Shown piece after piece: positions 23,186 to 34,471 of a stretch of DNA of 64,000 bases (positions are counted from its first letter, which is position 1; every line of letters begins with the position of its first letter). The DNA lies in the NCBI GenBank assembly GCA_963732655.1, contig CAVTAI010000017.1, positions 930,001-994,000 of the forward strand, given 5' to 3'. This DNA comes from CAVTWS01 sp963732655. Its GTDB lineage: Bacteria > Actinomycetota > Acidimicrobiia > Acidimicrobiales > SHLQ01. Made by a program: the position numbers and the translations under genes. The notes under the pieces are model-generated. The model made no database searches and had not been told where the DNA came from. It saw only the letters and a program-made list of their open reading frames with translations.

Positions 23186-23878
23186 ATGTCCTCGTCGTCG
23201 CCCGCCGGTCCCGTGGTGGAGGTCCTGCCATCACCGCTTGCCGCCGCACACCGGCTCGCTGATCACCTGACCGAGATCATCACGCTCGCCATCAACGACC
23301 GAGGTCGAGCGGTGGTGGCGGTGAGCGGTGGTTCGAGCCCCGTTGCCGCGTTCGAGGCGCTCGGGCACCGGACGCTTCCGTGGGAGCAGGTGCACCTCCT
23401 CCAAGTCGACGAGCGCGAGGCCCCGTTCGGGCATCCGGACCGCAACCTGACCGCGCAGGCCGCCGCGTTTCCCCACGCCCGGTGGCACCCGTTGCCCGTC
23501 GGAGACGACCCGGCTGATCTTCATGAGCTGTCCTTCGAACCTCGCGACGAGCCCCGTGCCATGGTCGAGTTGCTCGACCACCTCGACGCGGTCCACCTCG
23601 GGCTCGGCGACGACGGCCACACGGCCAGTTGGCCACCCGGATACGACGTGCCCGACGACGTTCCCTATGTGAGCGTCGGTGAGTTCAACGGATGGCGGCG
23701 CCAGACGTTGACCCCGCACGTCGTCAACGGCTCGCGCTCGATCCTGTGGCTGATCACCGGCGTGGGCAAACGCCTGATGCTCGAGCGGCTGTTGAGCGGT
23801 GACCCCACGATCCCCGCCGGTCTGGTGCGCTTGGACCCGACCGTGACCGTGATCACCGACCAGTCCGTCAGCTCGTGA
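23186..23878 (+). CDS. pgl: 6-phosphogluconolactonase
   Basis: 230 aa from ATG 23186, 8 bp after zwf. It has the Pgl/NagB fold: RAVVAVSGGSSPVAAFEAL, the VHLLQVDEREAPFGHPDRNL motif and HLGLGDDGHTASWPPG, where the usual form is 'GmG-DGHtaSlFPG'. It hydrolyses the lactone made by Zwf and completes the operon order gnd-zwf-pgl. Its 3' end overlaps the convergent helicase gene by 11 bp. No frame damage is seen. Confidence 0.9.
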   Translation: MSSSSPAGPVVEVLPSPLAAAHRLADHLTEIITLAINDRGRAVVAVSGGSSPVAAFEALGHRTLPWEQVHLLQVDEREAPFGHPDRNLTAQAAAFPHARWHPLPVGDDPADLHELSFEPRDEPRAMVELLDHLDAVHLGLGDDGHTASWPPGYDVPDDVPYVSVGEFNGWRRQTLTPHVVNGSRSILWLITGVGKRLMLERLLSGDPTIPAGLVRLDPTVTVITDQSVSS

Positions 23879-26800
23879 CCCCCTCGGTCACCGCGATGTC
23901 GTGGCGGAGCTCGGCCACCTTCCGGGGTAGATCAGCGACGTGGCGTTCCACGGCGCCGCGCGGACGGCAGAACACGAATCGACATTCCGTGACCGGCGCA
24001 CCGGTGACGGACTCCAGCACCAGCGCATAGGCCGCACCCTGGCGCTCGTACGCTGCCATCTTGGTGTCGATCTCGGCGGCGGAGGACGCTCGATCGGTCT
24101 TGTAGTCGACGATGACGAGGCCGCCCGGGGTCTCGATGAGCAGATCGACATACCCCTCGACGACCTGGCCTCCGATCGGAGCGGCGACGTACAGCTCCTT
24201 GTGATGGGGGTGGCGTTTGGCCAGCGCCAAGGCCTCGGATCGTAGCGCCGAGTGCACCATCGCCACGGCGGTCTCGGCGAGCTCGGGGATCGCCTCGATG
24301 TCGCACTGGCGACGTACCTGACGTTCGATGTCCGCCGGCGCGCCGAGATCGAGCGCCTGCAGAGTGGCATGCACGGCGCGGCCGATCGCCGACCCGGCTC
24401 TCCCACGACGTCGGGCCCGCACGAGAGGCGCGCCCTCCGCCCCGGGATCGAGATCGCCGTCGAGCTCCTCGGGCGCAAGGTCCTCGTCGCTGTTCGTTGT
24501 GGCACTCGCCAGCGCGGTGTTGGCTGTCGCGCTCGCCAGCGCGGTGTTGGCTGTCGCGCTCGCCGAGCGCGGTGGCCGACACGATCCGGCGGTGGTCGCT
24601 GGCCGCGACCAGGGTGGCCCGACGCTTGATCCAGCGGTCGCGCCGCTCGACTGGCGAAGCTGCGGCCGAAAGCGGGAGCGACAGTTGGCCCACCAGGGTC
24701 GGCGAGATCGCCTCCGCCCCGAGCGCCAGCTCCGGGTCGGCCCCCATGTCGTCGTACTCGAGCTCGGGCAGCCGACGCCACAGGGTTGGCCGGTCGTGGC
24801 TGTGATCCCAGATCACCTTGGCCTGGCATGCGGCGTTGGCCTTGTGGTGGCAGGACACGATCAGGTGGTCCCGGGCCCGAGTGAGGGCGACGTAGAGCAG
24901 TCGCAGCTTCTCGTGCTCGTCCATCCAGTCCTCGATGTCGGCGCGGGGCGCAAACTCACGAGTACGAGTGGTTGATGACATCGAGACCTCAGGACGATCT
25001 CCCGGGCCCCACACGATCGACGGCCCCGGCCGACGACCAGCCCGGGCCGTGGTCAGGCCGGAGAGGATGGTGATCGGGAACTCGAGCCCTTTGGCGGCGT
25101 GGATGGTCATGATGCGGACGGCATCGTCGTCGGTCTCGGGGAGGAGAGGTTCGTGCACCCGAGCGCCGTCGGCGCGCTGGAGGTCGGCCCAGTCGAGGAA
25201 CGCCCGGAGCCCCTGGGTGCTCGACTCCTCGAAGCCGCGCGCCTGGTCGGCGAGGAACCGCAAGCGCCGCCACACGTCGGCCGGGCGCGGATCACCGAAC
25301 GCCAGGCCACGAGCGTGTCGTTCGGCGATGAGGCGATCGAGCAACGCCGAGGGGGTGGACCACCACCGGTCGCTCCAGAGCGTCCGGAGGTGAGCGAGGG
25401 CCGACCGGACGGGATGATCCATCGGCGCCGAGGTCGGAGGCTCGGATCGGAGGTCGAATCGACCGCCGTTGGAGTGGAACGAGTGCAGATCGATATCACT
25501 GCAGGCGTACAGCGGAGATCGCAGCGCGGCGACCGTGTTCAGCGTGTCGGTGGGATCGTCGACCGCCCGCAGGGCCGACAGCAGATCCCTCACCTCCTGG
25601 GTGTTGTACACCAGGGTGCCGGTGGCGAGGCGGTACGGAAGCGCCGCCTGGTCGAGGGCCTGACGCAGGAACGGCAACGATGTGCGGGTCGGCACCAGGA
25701 TCGTGATGTCGGACAGCCGAGCGGGACGCCACCCTTCGATGTCGTCGTGGACGGGCCACGCCTCGGGGTTGACGGAGACATCGGCCACGACGGCGGCGAC
25801 CTCGGCCGCCTCCGCCTGGCGGAGCTCGGCCGCCCGGACCTTGGGATCCGGGTGGGGTCCGCCGAGCAGTACCGGCAGGTGGCTCGGGCCCGACGCCGGC
25901 AGCTCGCGGTGGGCGATGAGCGGCTGGTACCCGGGCTGAGCTCCCGGGAGCTCCTCGGGCATCAGGTCGAGGAACAGGTCGTTGATCCAATCCAGGATCG
26001 GGGCCAGCGTGCGGAAGTTCGTCGTCAGGCGCTCCCACCCGCCGTCGGGCGCGAAATGGTCACGGGCATCCAAGAAGAGCTCGATGTCGGCCCGACGGAA
26101 TCGGTAGATGGATTGCTTGGGGTCGCCCACGAAGAACAGGCGTCCCGGCCCGACGTCCAGGTGGTCCCATGAGTCCGGCGGGCCAGGCGAGGGGGACGAC
26201 GCGATGAGCGTGGCCAGCTCGATCTGGAGCGGATCGGTGTCCTGGAACTCGTCGAGCAGGATGTGCCGGAAACGATCGTGCAGCCGTCGCCGCGCTTCGG
26301 GCGAGGAACGGAGGAGGTCGCGCGCGAGTACCAGCAGGTCGTGGAACTCCAGACCGCCCTCCGCTCGGCGATCGAGCGCGGAGTCGAGGACGTGACGGGC
26401 GGTGAGCACGAGCAGATGACGCAGGGCCACATCGGTGGCCTCGGAGACGACCTCGGTGCTGGCTTCGTTGAGCGCTCCGACCACCTCACGGGCGGCGCTC
26501 ACGTCGCCGTGCCACGCTTGCTTGCGCCCACTGTTGCCGACGCGCAACGGGTCGAGACCCTTGATCAATCGGAGCTTGCGGTCGTGGTCGTCGATCTCGA
26601 CGATGGCGCGATAGGTCGGGAGTCGGGCAACGAGCTTCAGCAGCAGGCTGTCCTCGGGGTCGGTGCACTGGCTCGGCAACTCGGCGACCGCAGCCACGGC
26701 GCGATCGAACGGCCCGAAGTCGGTCAGGGTGATCGCGGGAGGTTCCGTGGCGACGATCGGGCCCAGCCGATCCCAGTTCTGGGCCAGGTGCGAGGCCAGC

Positions 26801-27357
26801 TCCTTGAACGTGGACTCGCCCGGGTAGGTGGGCTCGAGCCGGATGTTGAGGACGGTGGCGCGGGTCAGCACGGGGTCGTGTTCGGGGGTGTCGTACAGGC
26901 CGTCGACGAATCGTTCCCAACGATGCTCGTGGGCGATCTGGGACGCGATGTCGTCGAGAACGTGGACGCGCGGTGGAAGGCCGGCGGCCACCGCGAACTC
27001 GCTCAGGATGCGACTGGCGAATGCGTGGAGGGTCGACACCGCGGCGAGGTCGAGATCGGCGAGCGCATCACGGCACCGCTCCATCTCGGCGCCCGATGCG
27101 GCGAGCAGGGCGCGCTCGAAACGGACGCGAACTCGGGTGGCCAACTCGGCGGCCGCAGCTTCGGTGAAGGTGATGGCGGCGATCGACGACATGCGCACGC
27201 CGTCGGTCAGGACGAGTTGGGCGATGCGCTCGACGAGTTGAGAGGTCTTGCCGGTGCCCGCTCCGGCTTCGACGAAGAGGGTGCTGCCGAGCGCGGTGTG
27301 GCTGATCCGATCACGCGTCGCCTGGTCGGCGGGGGAGCGGCCGATCGGGGGGCTCAC
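23868..27357 (-). CDS. AddA-like UvrD/RecB helicase-nuclease (one frameshift)
   Basis: GTG at 27357 overlaps the stop of the upstream AddB-like gene. SF1 motifs occur in order: Walker A VEAGAGTGKTSQLVERI, AAITFTEAAAAELATRVR, HILLDEFQDTDPLQIEL, VGDPKQSIYRFRRADIELF, NFRTLAPILDW, IMTIHAAKGLEFPITILSG and LRLLYVALTRARDHL. The C-terminal PD-(D/E)XK nuclease motif is VIVDYKTDRAS. One extra base near 24564 shifts the frame between helicase and nuclease, inside a 27-bp repeat. Joined, it is about 1,160 aa. It should resect double-strand breaks with its partner. Confidence 0.87.
24505..24558. repeat. 27-bp tandem repeat in the AddA-like gene
   Basis: Two identical 27-bp units plus a diverged third start at 24559. 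In the corrected minus-strand frame each encodes TANTALASA, in the linker between helicase and nuclease. The frameshift lies at the edge of the repeat, where polymerase or base-calling slippage is plausible. Confidence 0.9.
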
Positions 27358-30300
27358 GTCGAGCCACCTCGGGCTGATTCGCCGGGACCGGGTGCGCCCG
27401 GGTCGGCGGCCGGCACGAGATGCCGCCGAATGCGGATCTCGGGTGCGTCGACCTTGACCTCGGCCTGCTCGCCCCGATCGACGGGGCAGATGATGTCGAA
27501 CTCGCAGTAGCGGCAGTTGTCGTGAGTCGAGAAGAAGGTCGACCACTCGCCGGGCACGGCGGGGAACGAGCCGTGGTCGATGCCGTCGACGATCGTCTGG
27601 AGCACCTCGATGAAACGTTCCCGAAGCGCAGGGTCCCACCGGTAGCCGAAACGCCGGAAGGCGCCCCGGGGTTCGACCATCCAGTAGTGGCTCGACGTGC
27701 CGCGTGCGCCGAGAAGCTGGACGGCGGCCTCGGCATACAGGCCGAGCTGCAACGTGGTGCCGGCACCGAAAGGATCGCGTTCGAGCGACGTGTAACGGTC
27801 ACCGCGTCCGGTCTTGTAGTCGGACACCAAGATCTCGCCGTCGTCGGCACGGTCGATGCGATCGGCCACGCCTCGAAAGGCCAGCTCACGGCCGGACGGG
27901 AGCTCGAGCACGACCGGTGGCGCCTCGCCCATACCGAACCGGAGCTCGACGGCGATCGGCACCGACGAGGTCGCGGCTCGGTGGCGCTCCTCCACATCGA
28001 GGAACTCGTCGAGCCCGGCCACGAGGTCAGCCCGGACCGATTGCCAACGCAGGGCCCGCCCTGTCCGGCCCCGGATCTCGTAGCTCTCGAAGATCTCCCG
28101 GGCGAGCTCGTGCGCCCGCTCCCGTTGGGCGGGCGACCAGGGCTGGTCAGGCCGGGGAGGATTCGGGATGGCCTCGGCAACGAAGCGCTCCAGGGTCTCG
28201 TGGACGGCCGAGCCGCGATCGAGCGCCGAGAGTTCGAGGATGCGTTCGGGATCGTCACGGTCGGTGAGGCCGAGTACGTGGGCGAGGAAGTAGCGGAACC
28301 CGCAGCTCGCCCACGACTCCAACCGCGTGGGCGAGAGCGGCACCGAGGGAGAGAGATCGCCGCGCCGAGGTTGCCGTCCCACTCGGTGAAGGCGGACGAC
28401 CGGCGGGCCGCGCTGGCCTCCAGTCCGCGACGAAACGGGAGGGCGACCGGGTGGTCATCCACCCGGCCGATCTGGCGGTGGTGGTGCCACAACTCGGCGA
28501 GGTCGCGCTCGATCAGATCCAACGGGGCGATAGCGCCGGTGATGCCGGCGACGTGCGACGGCACGACGGTCACGAGATCGGGGTCGTCGATCTGGTCGAG
28601 ATCGGTGGCGTGGATGGGCCGCCCGGCCCGCTCGCTGGCCGAGGCCAGGAGCCAGCGGGACGGTATCGACGTGCGACCACGGCGGAGGTCGCCACGCGGG
28701 AAGGTGATGGTTCGCTCGCCCGCCGGCGCAGCCGCGAGCGCGGCGAGGAAGGCGCGGTGTTGATGGTGGAGCTGATCGGCCCGCAACGGGAGTAGCCCCC
28801 CTGCGCGGGCCCGGGTGGCGTCGGGCAGGACTGCGTCCTCGGCGCGCATCCCGGGGCACAGACCCTCGGTGAGTCCAACGACGAAGACGGCCCCGAGATC
28901 GAGCCCGATCACGGTTTCGAGCGGACCGTAGAACACGCCGTGCCCGAACCGGCCGCGGCGCCCGGCGGGGGTGTCGAGCTCGGCGGCCAAGGCCCGTTCG
29001 AACACCTCGGTCGAGGGCTGCGGATCGATCTCGTCGAGCGTGGCGAGGCGGGCGACGCAATCCTCCACCCGCTCGAACGCCTCCTGCTCGGCATCGGGCC
29101 ACCACCCGTGAGTGTGGCCGGCCCCGAGGAGGTGATCGAGCAGCGCCTGCGCAGCGACGGACTTGGCGGCCCATGTGGGTGCACGATCGATGTCGTCGAG
29201 GTGCGACATCAGCCCCGACACGATGCCACTCAACCCGTCGATGTCGACGACGGTTCGTTGCAGCGGTTCGAGCGGTTCGGCCAACTCACCCGACATCACC
29301 CGGTCGGCGCGGCGGAGCAGGCGATCCCGGTAGCTCGTGAGTTTGGCGGACCAATCCCTCCGGCCGGCCACGATCCCCGCGTCCCGGGTGAGGAGCTCCC
29401 ACGCGCCCGGGCGGCCGAGGCGTGATCCGGCCAGGACGGGGGCGTCGCTGATGAGGGCCATGACCCGATCGCGACGCCAGCGCTGGCTCGGCAGGTCGAG
29501 CGCCGCGAGGATGGTCCGCCCGGCGACGGTCGATGCGAGGGATCGCCGGGACGGCCCGTTGGCCGGCAACCCGGCATCGTTGAGATGGCGCTCGATCAGG
29601 GCGGCGTACGGATCGGGCGACGGGTAGAGAATCGCCACCCGATCGAGGTTCACGCCGCGCTCGACGACCGACACGATGCGCCGGACCACGGTGCGGATCT
29701 CTTCGTCGGCGTCGGTGACCGAGATGATGGAATCGGCGGCGATCGGCTCGAAACGACGGTCGTGCTCGACCGCGACGCCAGCCCGGCTGCACACCTCCAC
29801 GACAGCCGAGTCGGCGGTGGCGACGCCGGTGAGGCCGACGAGCACGGTGGACGGAGCGGCACGCAGCACGGCACCGACCAGCCGGGTGAGCGGCGCAGTC
29901 AGTGGCGCGCCGGGGAGGAACCATATGAGGTGCCCCAGCTGTCGCGCCGCCTCGCCGAGATCGGATCGATCGGCCGCCGCATTCGCGATGTCCGCTTCCT
30001 GGTGGAACGGGCCGAGGCGATCCGCGATCGATTCGACCAGCGCGATGGCGCGGCCGGGCATGCCGCCGCCGGCACGGAGCTGCGCCCGGATCGGAGCGGG
30101 GAGCTGGGACACCTCGCCGAACAGCGACGCGACGCTGGCTTCGGTGGCGCGATGGCGGGCCGAGGCCGCAAACGGCCCGGGGTCCTCCGCCAGGGCGGCG
30201 CGGACGGCGGCGCCCAGCACGGGGTTGGTGAGAGGGCGGGAATCGAGCAGAAGGTCGGTGCTGAGCAGCTCGGCCAGGCGGAACGGGGTGACGAAACCGA

Positions 30301-30481
30301 CGTTGGCGACGCCGTGTCGGCCCAGCGCGTGGCGAGCGGCGAGGCCGGCGAAGTTCGACGGGACCACCACGGTGACCGGGGCCAGCGCAGACTCGGCCTG
30401 CGCCGACGCGACGACGGCGCGCAACGCCGACATCGCCTCGGCCCCATGGCGCACGACCTCCACCCGTTCGATCACCAGCAC
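27354..30481 (-). CDS. AddB-like nuclease subunit with iron-sulfur cysteines (one frameshift)
   Basis: About 1,040 aa when joined. The N-terminal region is an inactivated helicase-like fold, including VFVVGLTEGLCPGMRAED. Near 28355 the frame shifts (EWDGNLG to DLSPSVPLSPTRLESWASCG). The C-terminal nuclease domain has SPTRLESWASCGFRYF, ILVSDYKTGRGDRYTSL (PD-(D/E)XK) and CRYCEFDIIC. One early Cys plus the C-x2-C-x5-C cluster matches the four-Cys 4Fe-4S staple of AddB. It is upstream of and overlaps the AddA-like gene, forming a two-gene recombination-repair operon. Confidence 0.85.
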
Positions 30482-30559
30482 GCAGGGTAGGCGAGCGGTG
30501 TGACAGTCAGCTCGAGGTCATGCTCCGGCGGCGCTGAGTACCGGGCTGCTTCCGCCGGA

Positions 30560-30943
30560 TCAGCCGTGACGGTGACTGGACGGCACTCCGAGACGGTCAA
30601 CCGTCGCGTTCTCGAAGTCGACCTCTATGAGTACTGCCGGCCCGTCGCCAACGACCCACGCATCGTGGCCCGGCGCGACATCGACAACGGCGGGAGCGAC
30701 GTACTCGAGCGTGCAGCCGTCGGCGAACTCGAAATGAAGGGAACCCTCCATGAGGAACCCGGCGTGCGCGTGCTCGCATCGCTCGGTGTCGACGAGCGGG
30801 CCGATGTCGGTCGACCACCGCATCCCGGGCGGGTAGGTCATCCGCTTGATGCGGGCATCGCCGACGTTGCCGACATCGATGCCGACCGGCCCGAACGACA
30901 CACGACGGGCACCGGACACGACCGAGATCGGCTTCTGATCCAT
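30560..30943 (-). CDS. Cupin-domain protein
   Basis: 127 aa, single cupin barrel. The first motif region is CEHAHAGFLMEGSLHFEF (H-x-H, then the E/G turn), and the second is VDVAPGHDAWVVGD. The metal-type histidines are present. Small single-domain cupins bind metals or small ligands and range from isomerases to regulators, and the exact role cannot be told. It lies 78 bp upstream of the AddB-like gene on the same strand. Confidence 0.75.
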   Translation of the reverse strand: MDQKPISVVSGARRVSFGPVGIDVGNVGDARIKRMTYPPGMRWSTDIGPLVDTERCEHAHAGFLMEGSLHFEFADGCTLEYVAPAVVDVAPGHDAWVVGDGPAVLIEVDFENATVDRLGVPSSHRHG

Positions 30944-31053
30944 CGCGCCACGGTATCCCCAAAGCGTGTCGGTAACCGAGCGCGCCGGGGGTGACTGGCC
31001 TGGCTGAGGGTTGGCCGCGGCTCGACGGGCTCTGCGACGTTGATCGACCGACG

Positions 31054-33172
31054 TCAGTCGGCGCTGTGTTCCGGCCGCGACAGCTCGCCGGACGCGATGG
31101 CGGCGATCGCCGAGACGATCTCAGCGCCGACGGTTTGACCGGCCGAGGCCGACGGCTCCGAATCGGCCGACGCCCCGACCGGATCGTCGACGGGTGCGGC
31201 CGGAGGGCCACCACCTCGGCCGTTCCTGCCGCGCACGGCCCCGATGAGCGACGCGGCGAGGCCTTCGAAAGCATCCACCGCCGCCGGTGACCAGCACGTC
31301 GGGCACGACCTGGATGTGGCCCTCGCTCACGGCGCTTGGCGACGGCGACGAGCGCCGTGGCGGTCTCGCCGATCGCCACTCGCTGGGCCTCGAAGCCTTC
31401 GGCCTTGCGCCAGGCCCAGAGCCTCGGTCGGCCTTGGCCTCGGCCAGGCCGATCGCTTCGACCCGGGCCGCCTCGGCCCGGCCGGTGCAACTCGCACGTA
31501 GGCTGGCCTCGCCCTGGGCCTGGGCCTTGCGGGCCTCGGCGTCGTTGCGGTTGATCTCGATGCTCACCTGCGGACTGTGCGAGCTGGCCCTGCATGTCGG
31601 CGGTGCCTCTTGGCCTTCTCGATCTCGATGCGAGCGGTCTGGGCCCGCTGCTGCTCCTCGAACGTCGCCTTCTCCTGCTTGGCGATCTCGCGCTGGGTCA
31701 GGACCTTCACCAGCTCGGCGGGGAACTCCACGTCTTGGATGTACACGCCCTGGGTCTCGACCTCGTAGGCGGCGAGGTATCCGGTGATGGCTTCGAGCGC
31801 CGACCGCTGCACCGCATGCGGGTCTCGATGAAGCTGATGGCCTCCTGACCGCTGGAGCGTGTTGCGGAAGTGGTTCCCGACGGCCGACTGCAGGACCTCG
31901 TTGACCAGGTTCAGCATGGTGCCCACCATGGAGATCACCTTGGGGGCCTTGGTGTCGGGCACGTGGATCTGCACCTGCAGGTCGATCGTGAACACGAAGC
32001 CCTCACGGCTCTTGCCCTCGATGGGTGACAGGTGGGCGTCGAGGTTGTGCGCCTGACGACACTGCGGCTGGCCCAGTTCAGGGTGAGGATGCTGACGTGG
32101 GCACGATCTCGGCCGCGTAACACCGAGGGTTGATCGGGTACTTGCCCGTGCGCAGCGGCTCCTGCCAGATGCCGCGGTGGCCGGGACGGACGATCGAGCC
32201 GAACTTGAACTCGCTCGCCCGAGGTGTCGAGGGTGGGCAGGCCCGACGAACGACTTGATGACGGCCACCTCGCCCTGCTTGACCACGAGCATCGGCACGA
32301 GTTCGACCCGGACCAGGAACGGGTTGAGCAGGTATGCGCCGTACAACAGCGGATCGTGCTGCAGGCCGATGCGCCCGCCCTCGTCCATGAAGTCCTGGAA
32401 GTCCTGGTAGTTGTTGTGCAACTGGTTCTTGGAGCCGAGGAGCACCTCGATGACCTGGGCGTCCATCGAACCGTCGGCTTCCATCCGCACGACGTCGTCG
32501 AAGCCGCCGAGCCGGCTGGCGATGTCGCCCGACTCGAGGGGCTCGCCTTCGAGTGCGGTGACGATGCCGACGACGTCGCTGCCCGGCTTGGGGCGCGATG
32601 ACGGTGACCCGGAGCTGGTCGGCGGTGAGGCCGAACGACTCGGGGCTGAGACCCTGCTTGCGAGACACCCCGAGGTCCGACGAGATGGGGACGCCGTAGA
32701 TGTTGGGGGCCGTCATCACGAGGAAACCGACGGGATGGATCGGGAGCAGGGTGCCCGGGGCGAGGACGGGACGCTGTACGCCCTTTTGGCCACCGTGGGC
32801 GAGGAAGCCCGGCAGGTCGGAGAAGTTGCCGAACTCGGGCTTGTACACCGCGCTCTTGGCGCCGATGGGCAGGGCCGCGCCGAGCTGGGCGATCACGACG
32901 CCGATCTCGCCAGCCGGAACCTGCACCCACGGGTGGCGCTGGACGGCGAAGATGGGCCAGAGCTTGAATCGCAGGCCCGGCATGAGCAGCTCGGCTTGAT
33001 AGCCGGCTTCGCCGTGGAAGCCGATGGGGTCGTCGTCCTTCAGGCGTTTGAAGGCGAGCCGCTTGTTGACCAGACCGACCTCGGCCGGTCCGACCAAGAC
33101 GAGCGACTTCAAAGCGAAGACGATCGCGACGAGAGCGATCACGCCGATCAGGATGAGCATGGGGTTCCTCAC
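31054..33172 (-). pseudogene. SPFH/band-7 (flotillin-like) membrane protein with many frameshifts
   Basis: The start at ATG 33172 gives a membrane anchor (MLILIGVIALVAIVFAL) and the start of a band-7 domain (AEVGLVNKRLAF, PAGEIGVVIAQLG). Later pieces in alternating frames continue the same protein: ESGDIASRLGGFDDVV, NNYQDFQDFMDEGGRIGL, EFKFGSIVRPGHRGIWQEPL, LVNEVLQSAVGNHFRNTLQ, LTQREIAKQEKATFEEQQRA and SEGHIQVVPDVLVTGGGG. At least eight shifts occur, near 32588, 32245, 32215, 32090, 32060, 31850, 31815 and 31600, with more toward the 3' end. The domain order is complete, so the gene was recently intact or the sequence is poor here. Flotillins scaffold membrane microdomains. Confidence 0.8.
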
Positions 33173-33357
33173 GTTGGATTTCGGGCCCGGACACGTTGTC
33201 GAGGCTCGGCCGACCAGACTTCCCGGCTCACCTTTGGTGGTGTCATGTCAACCACACCACTTCTGATCGAACACCCGCCCGGTGGTGCCGTCAAGGACTT
33301 TCTGTTCGTCAGGCCCCAGGCGGGAACCGGCGTGTCTCGCTCGCTACGGTGACGGCA

Positions 33358-34285
33358 ATGGACGGATCAGCCGAGATGGCGCGACCACGGCTCATCACCC
33401 GCCGACGACTGTTGGCGGTCGGCGGCGGGGTCCTCGCCGCCGGGGGCGGCGTACATCGGCGCGGCCGCGGCCGGTGTGGAGCTGCCGGTGTCGGCGCGGG
33501 TACGCCGGGCGCTCGGGTCGTGCGGCGACGATCCCGGGCTCGCCGCCGGGGCGCGGGTCGGGCCGAAGGTGTATGGCGAGCTCGATGGGGGTGGCGCCCC
33601 GAGCCGTCGGAATGGATCGTGTCCTACCCGCCCGCGGCACACGCCCGGATCCAGCACGAACCTGGGTGTCATCGTCGTCCTGCACGGGGTCCAGGGTTTC
33701 GCCGCGCACGCCTTCGAACCCAACCACGGTCTCGACCGATTCCAGGCGGCCGCCGTCGCCCTGGGGCTTCCGCCATTTGTGCTCGCGGTGGCCGACGGCG
33801 GGCCCACCCTTTGGTTCGACCGCCCGGACGGTGAGCGTCCCCAGTCGTTGATCGTCGAGGGTCTGCTCCCGGTCATCGCGGACCTCGGGCTCTCGACCGA
33901 ACGTGTCGCGCTCTACGGTTGGGGCTCGGGCGGGTACGGGGCGATCTTGTTGCTCGAGCGACTGGGGATCGAACGTGTCACCGCAGTGGCGTCGACTTCG
34001 CCCGCCCTGTTCTCGAGGTGGGATGAGGTCGACGGGTACCACGCCGACGAAGCCGAGTACGAACGCCTCGATGCGTTCGACCGGATCGGCCTGCTGGAAC
34101 AGGTGCCGTATCGGGTCACCTGTGGCGACGAGGACCCATTCGCGGACGAGGTCGAGCGATTTCGAGCGGCGTTTCCCGTCGCTCCCGTCGGAGGCATCGA
34201 GGCGGGCTGCCGTGACCAGGCGTACTGGCATCGCGCCCACCCGGACATGCTGGCCTACCTGGCGCCCTCGCTCGGTCCGAGCTGA
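33358..34285 (+). CDS. Tat-exported alpha/beta-hydrolase, frameshifted, altered nucleophile
   Basis: The start at ATG 33358 (or 33376) gives a Tat-like signal (TRRRLLAVGGGVLAAG). Frames must be joined near 33450, 33585 and 33650 to read YIGAAAAGVELPVSARV, EPSEWIVSYPPAA and then LGVIVVLHGVQGFAAHAFEP. From 33660 the frame is clean to 34285. The fold resembles esterase-D-type hydrolases, in which the nucleophile elbow is GWSMGGYGA. Here the elbow reads GWGSGGYGA, so the Ser is displaced by one position. The late acid/His region (CGDEDPFADEVERF, YWHRAHPDML) is present. Either the serine shift is tolerated or the enzyme is inactive. Confidence 0.65.
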
Positions 34286-34301
34286 ATCGCCCGCGCGCCT
34301 G

Positions 34302-34352
34302 CGAACTGCGCGCGCCCGCCGACCGGTTGGGGTAGGCGTGCGCGCGCAGTTC
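34302..34352. repeat. GC-rich palindromic element, copy 1
   Basis: CGAACTGCGCGCGC at the left pairs with GCGCGCGCAGTTCG at the right around about 23 nt. The same element, about 51 bp, recurs at 34385-34435 in the same orientation. The pair fills the gap between two convergent genes and could act as a bidirectional terminator or a REP-like element. Confidence 0.75.
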
Positions 34353-34384
34353 GGGGGTGGGCAGGGGGTGGCGGTGCCCGCGGG

Positions 34385-34435
34385 CGAACTGCGCCGCGCC
34401 AGCCGACCGGTGGGGTAGGCGTGCGCGCGCAGTTC
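34385..34435. repeat. GC-rich palindromic element, copy 2
   Basis: Near-copy of 34302-34352: same arms and a GCCGACCGGTGGGGTAGGCG centre with small changes (one inner arm base pair is interrupted). The 83-bp spacing and conserved loop suggest duplication of a hairpin unit. Confidence 0.75.
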
Positions 34436-34471
34436 GGGGGTGGCGGTGGGTGGAGCGCGGGTCGCGCGGGG

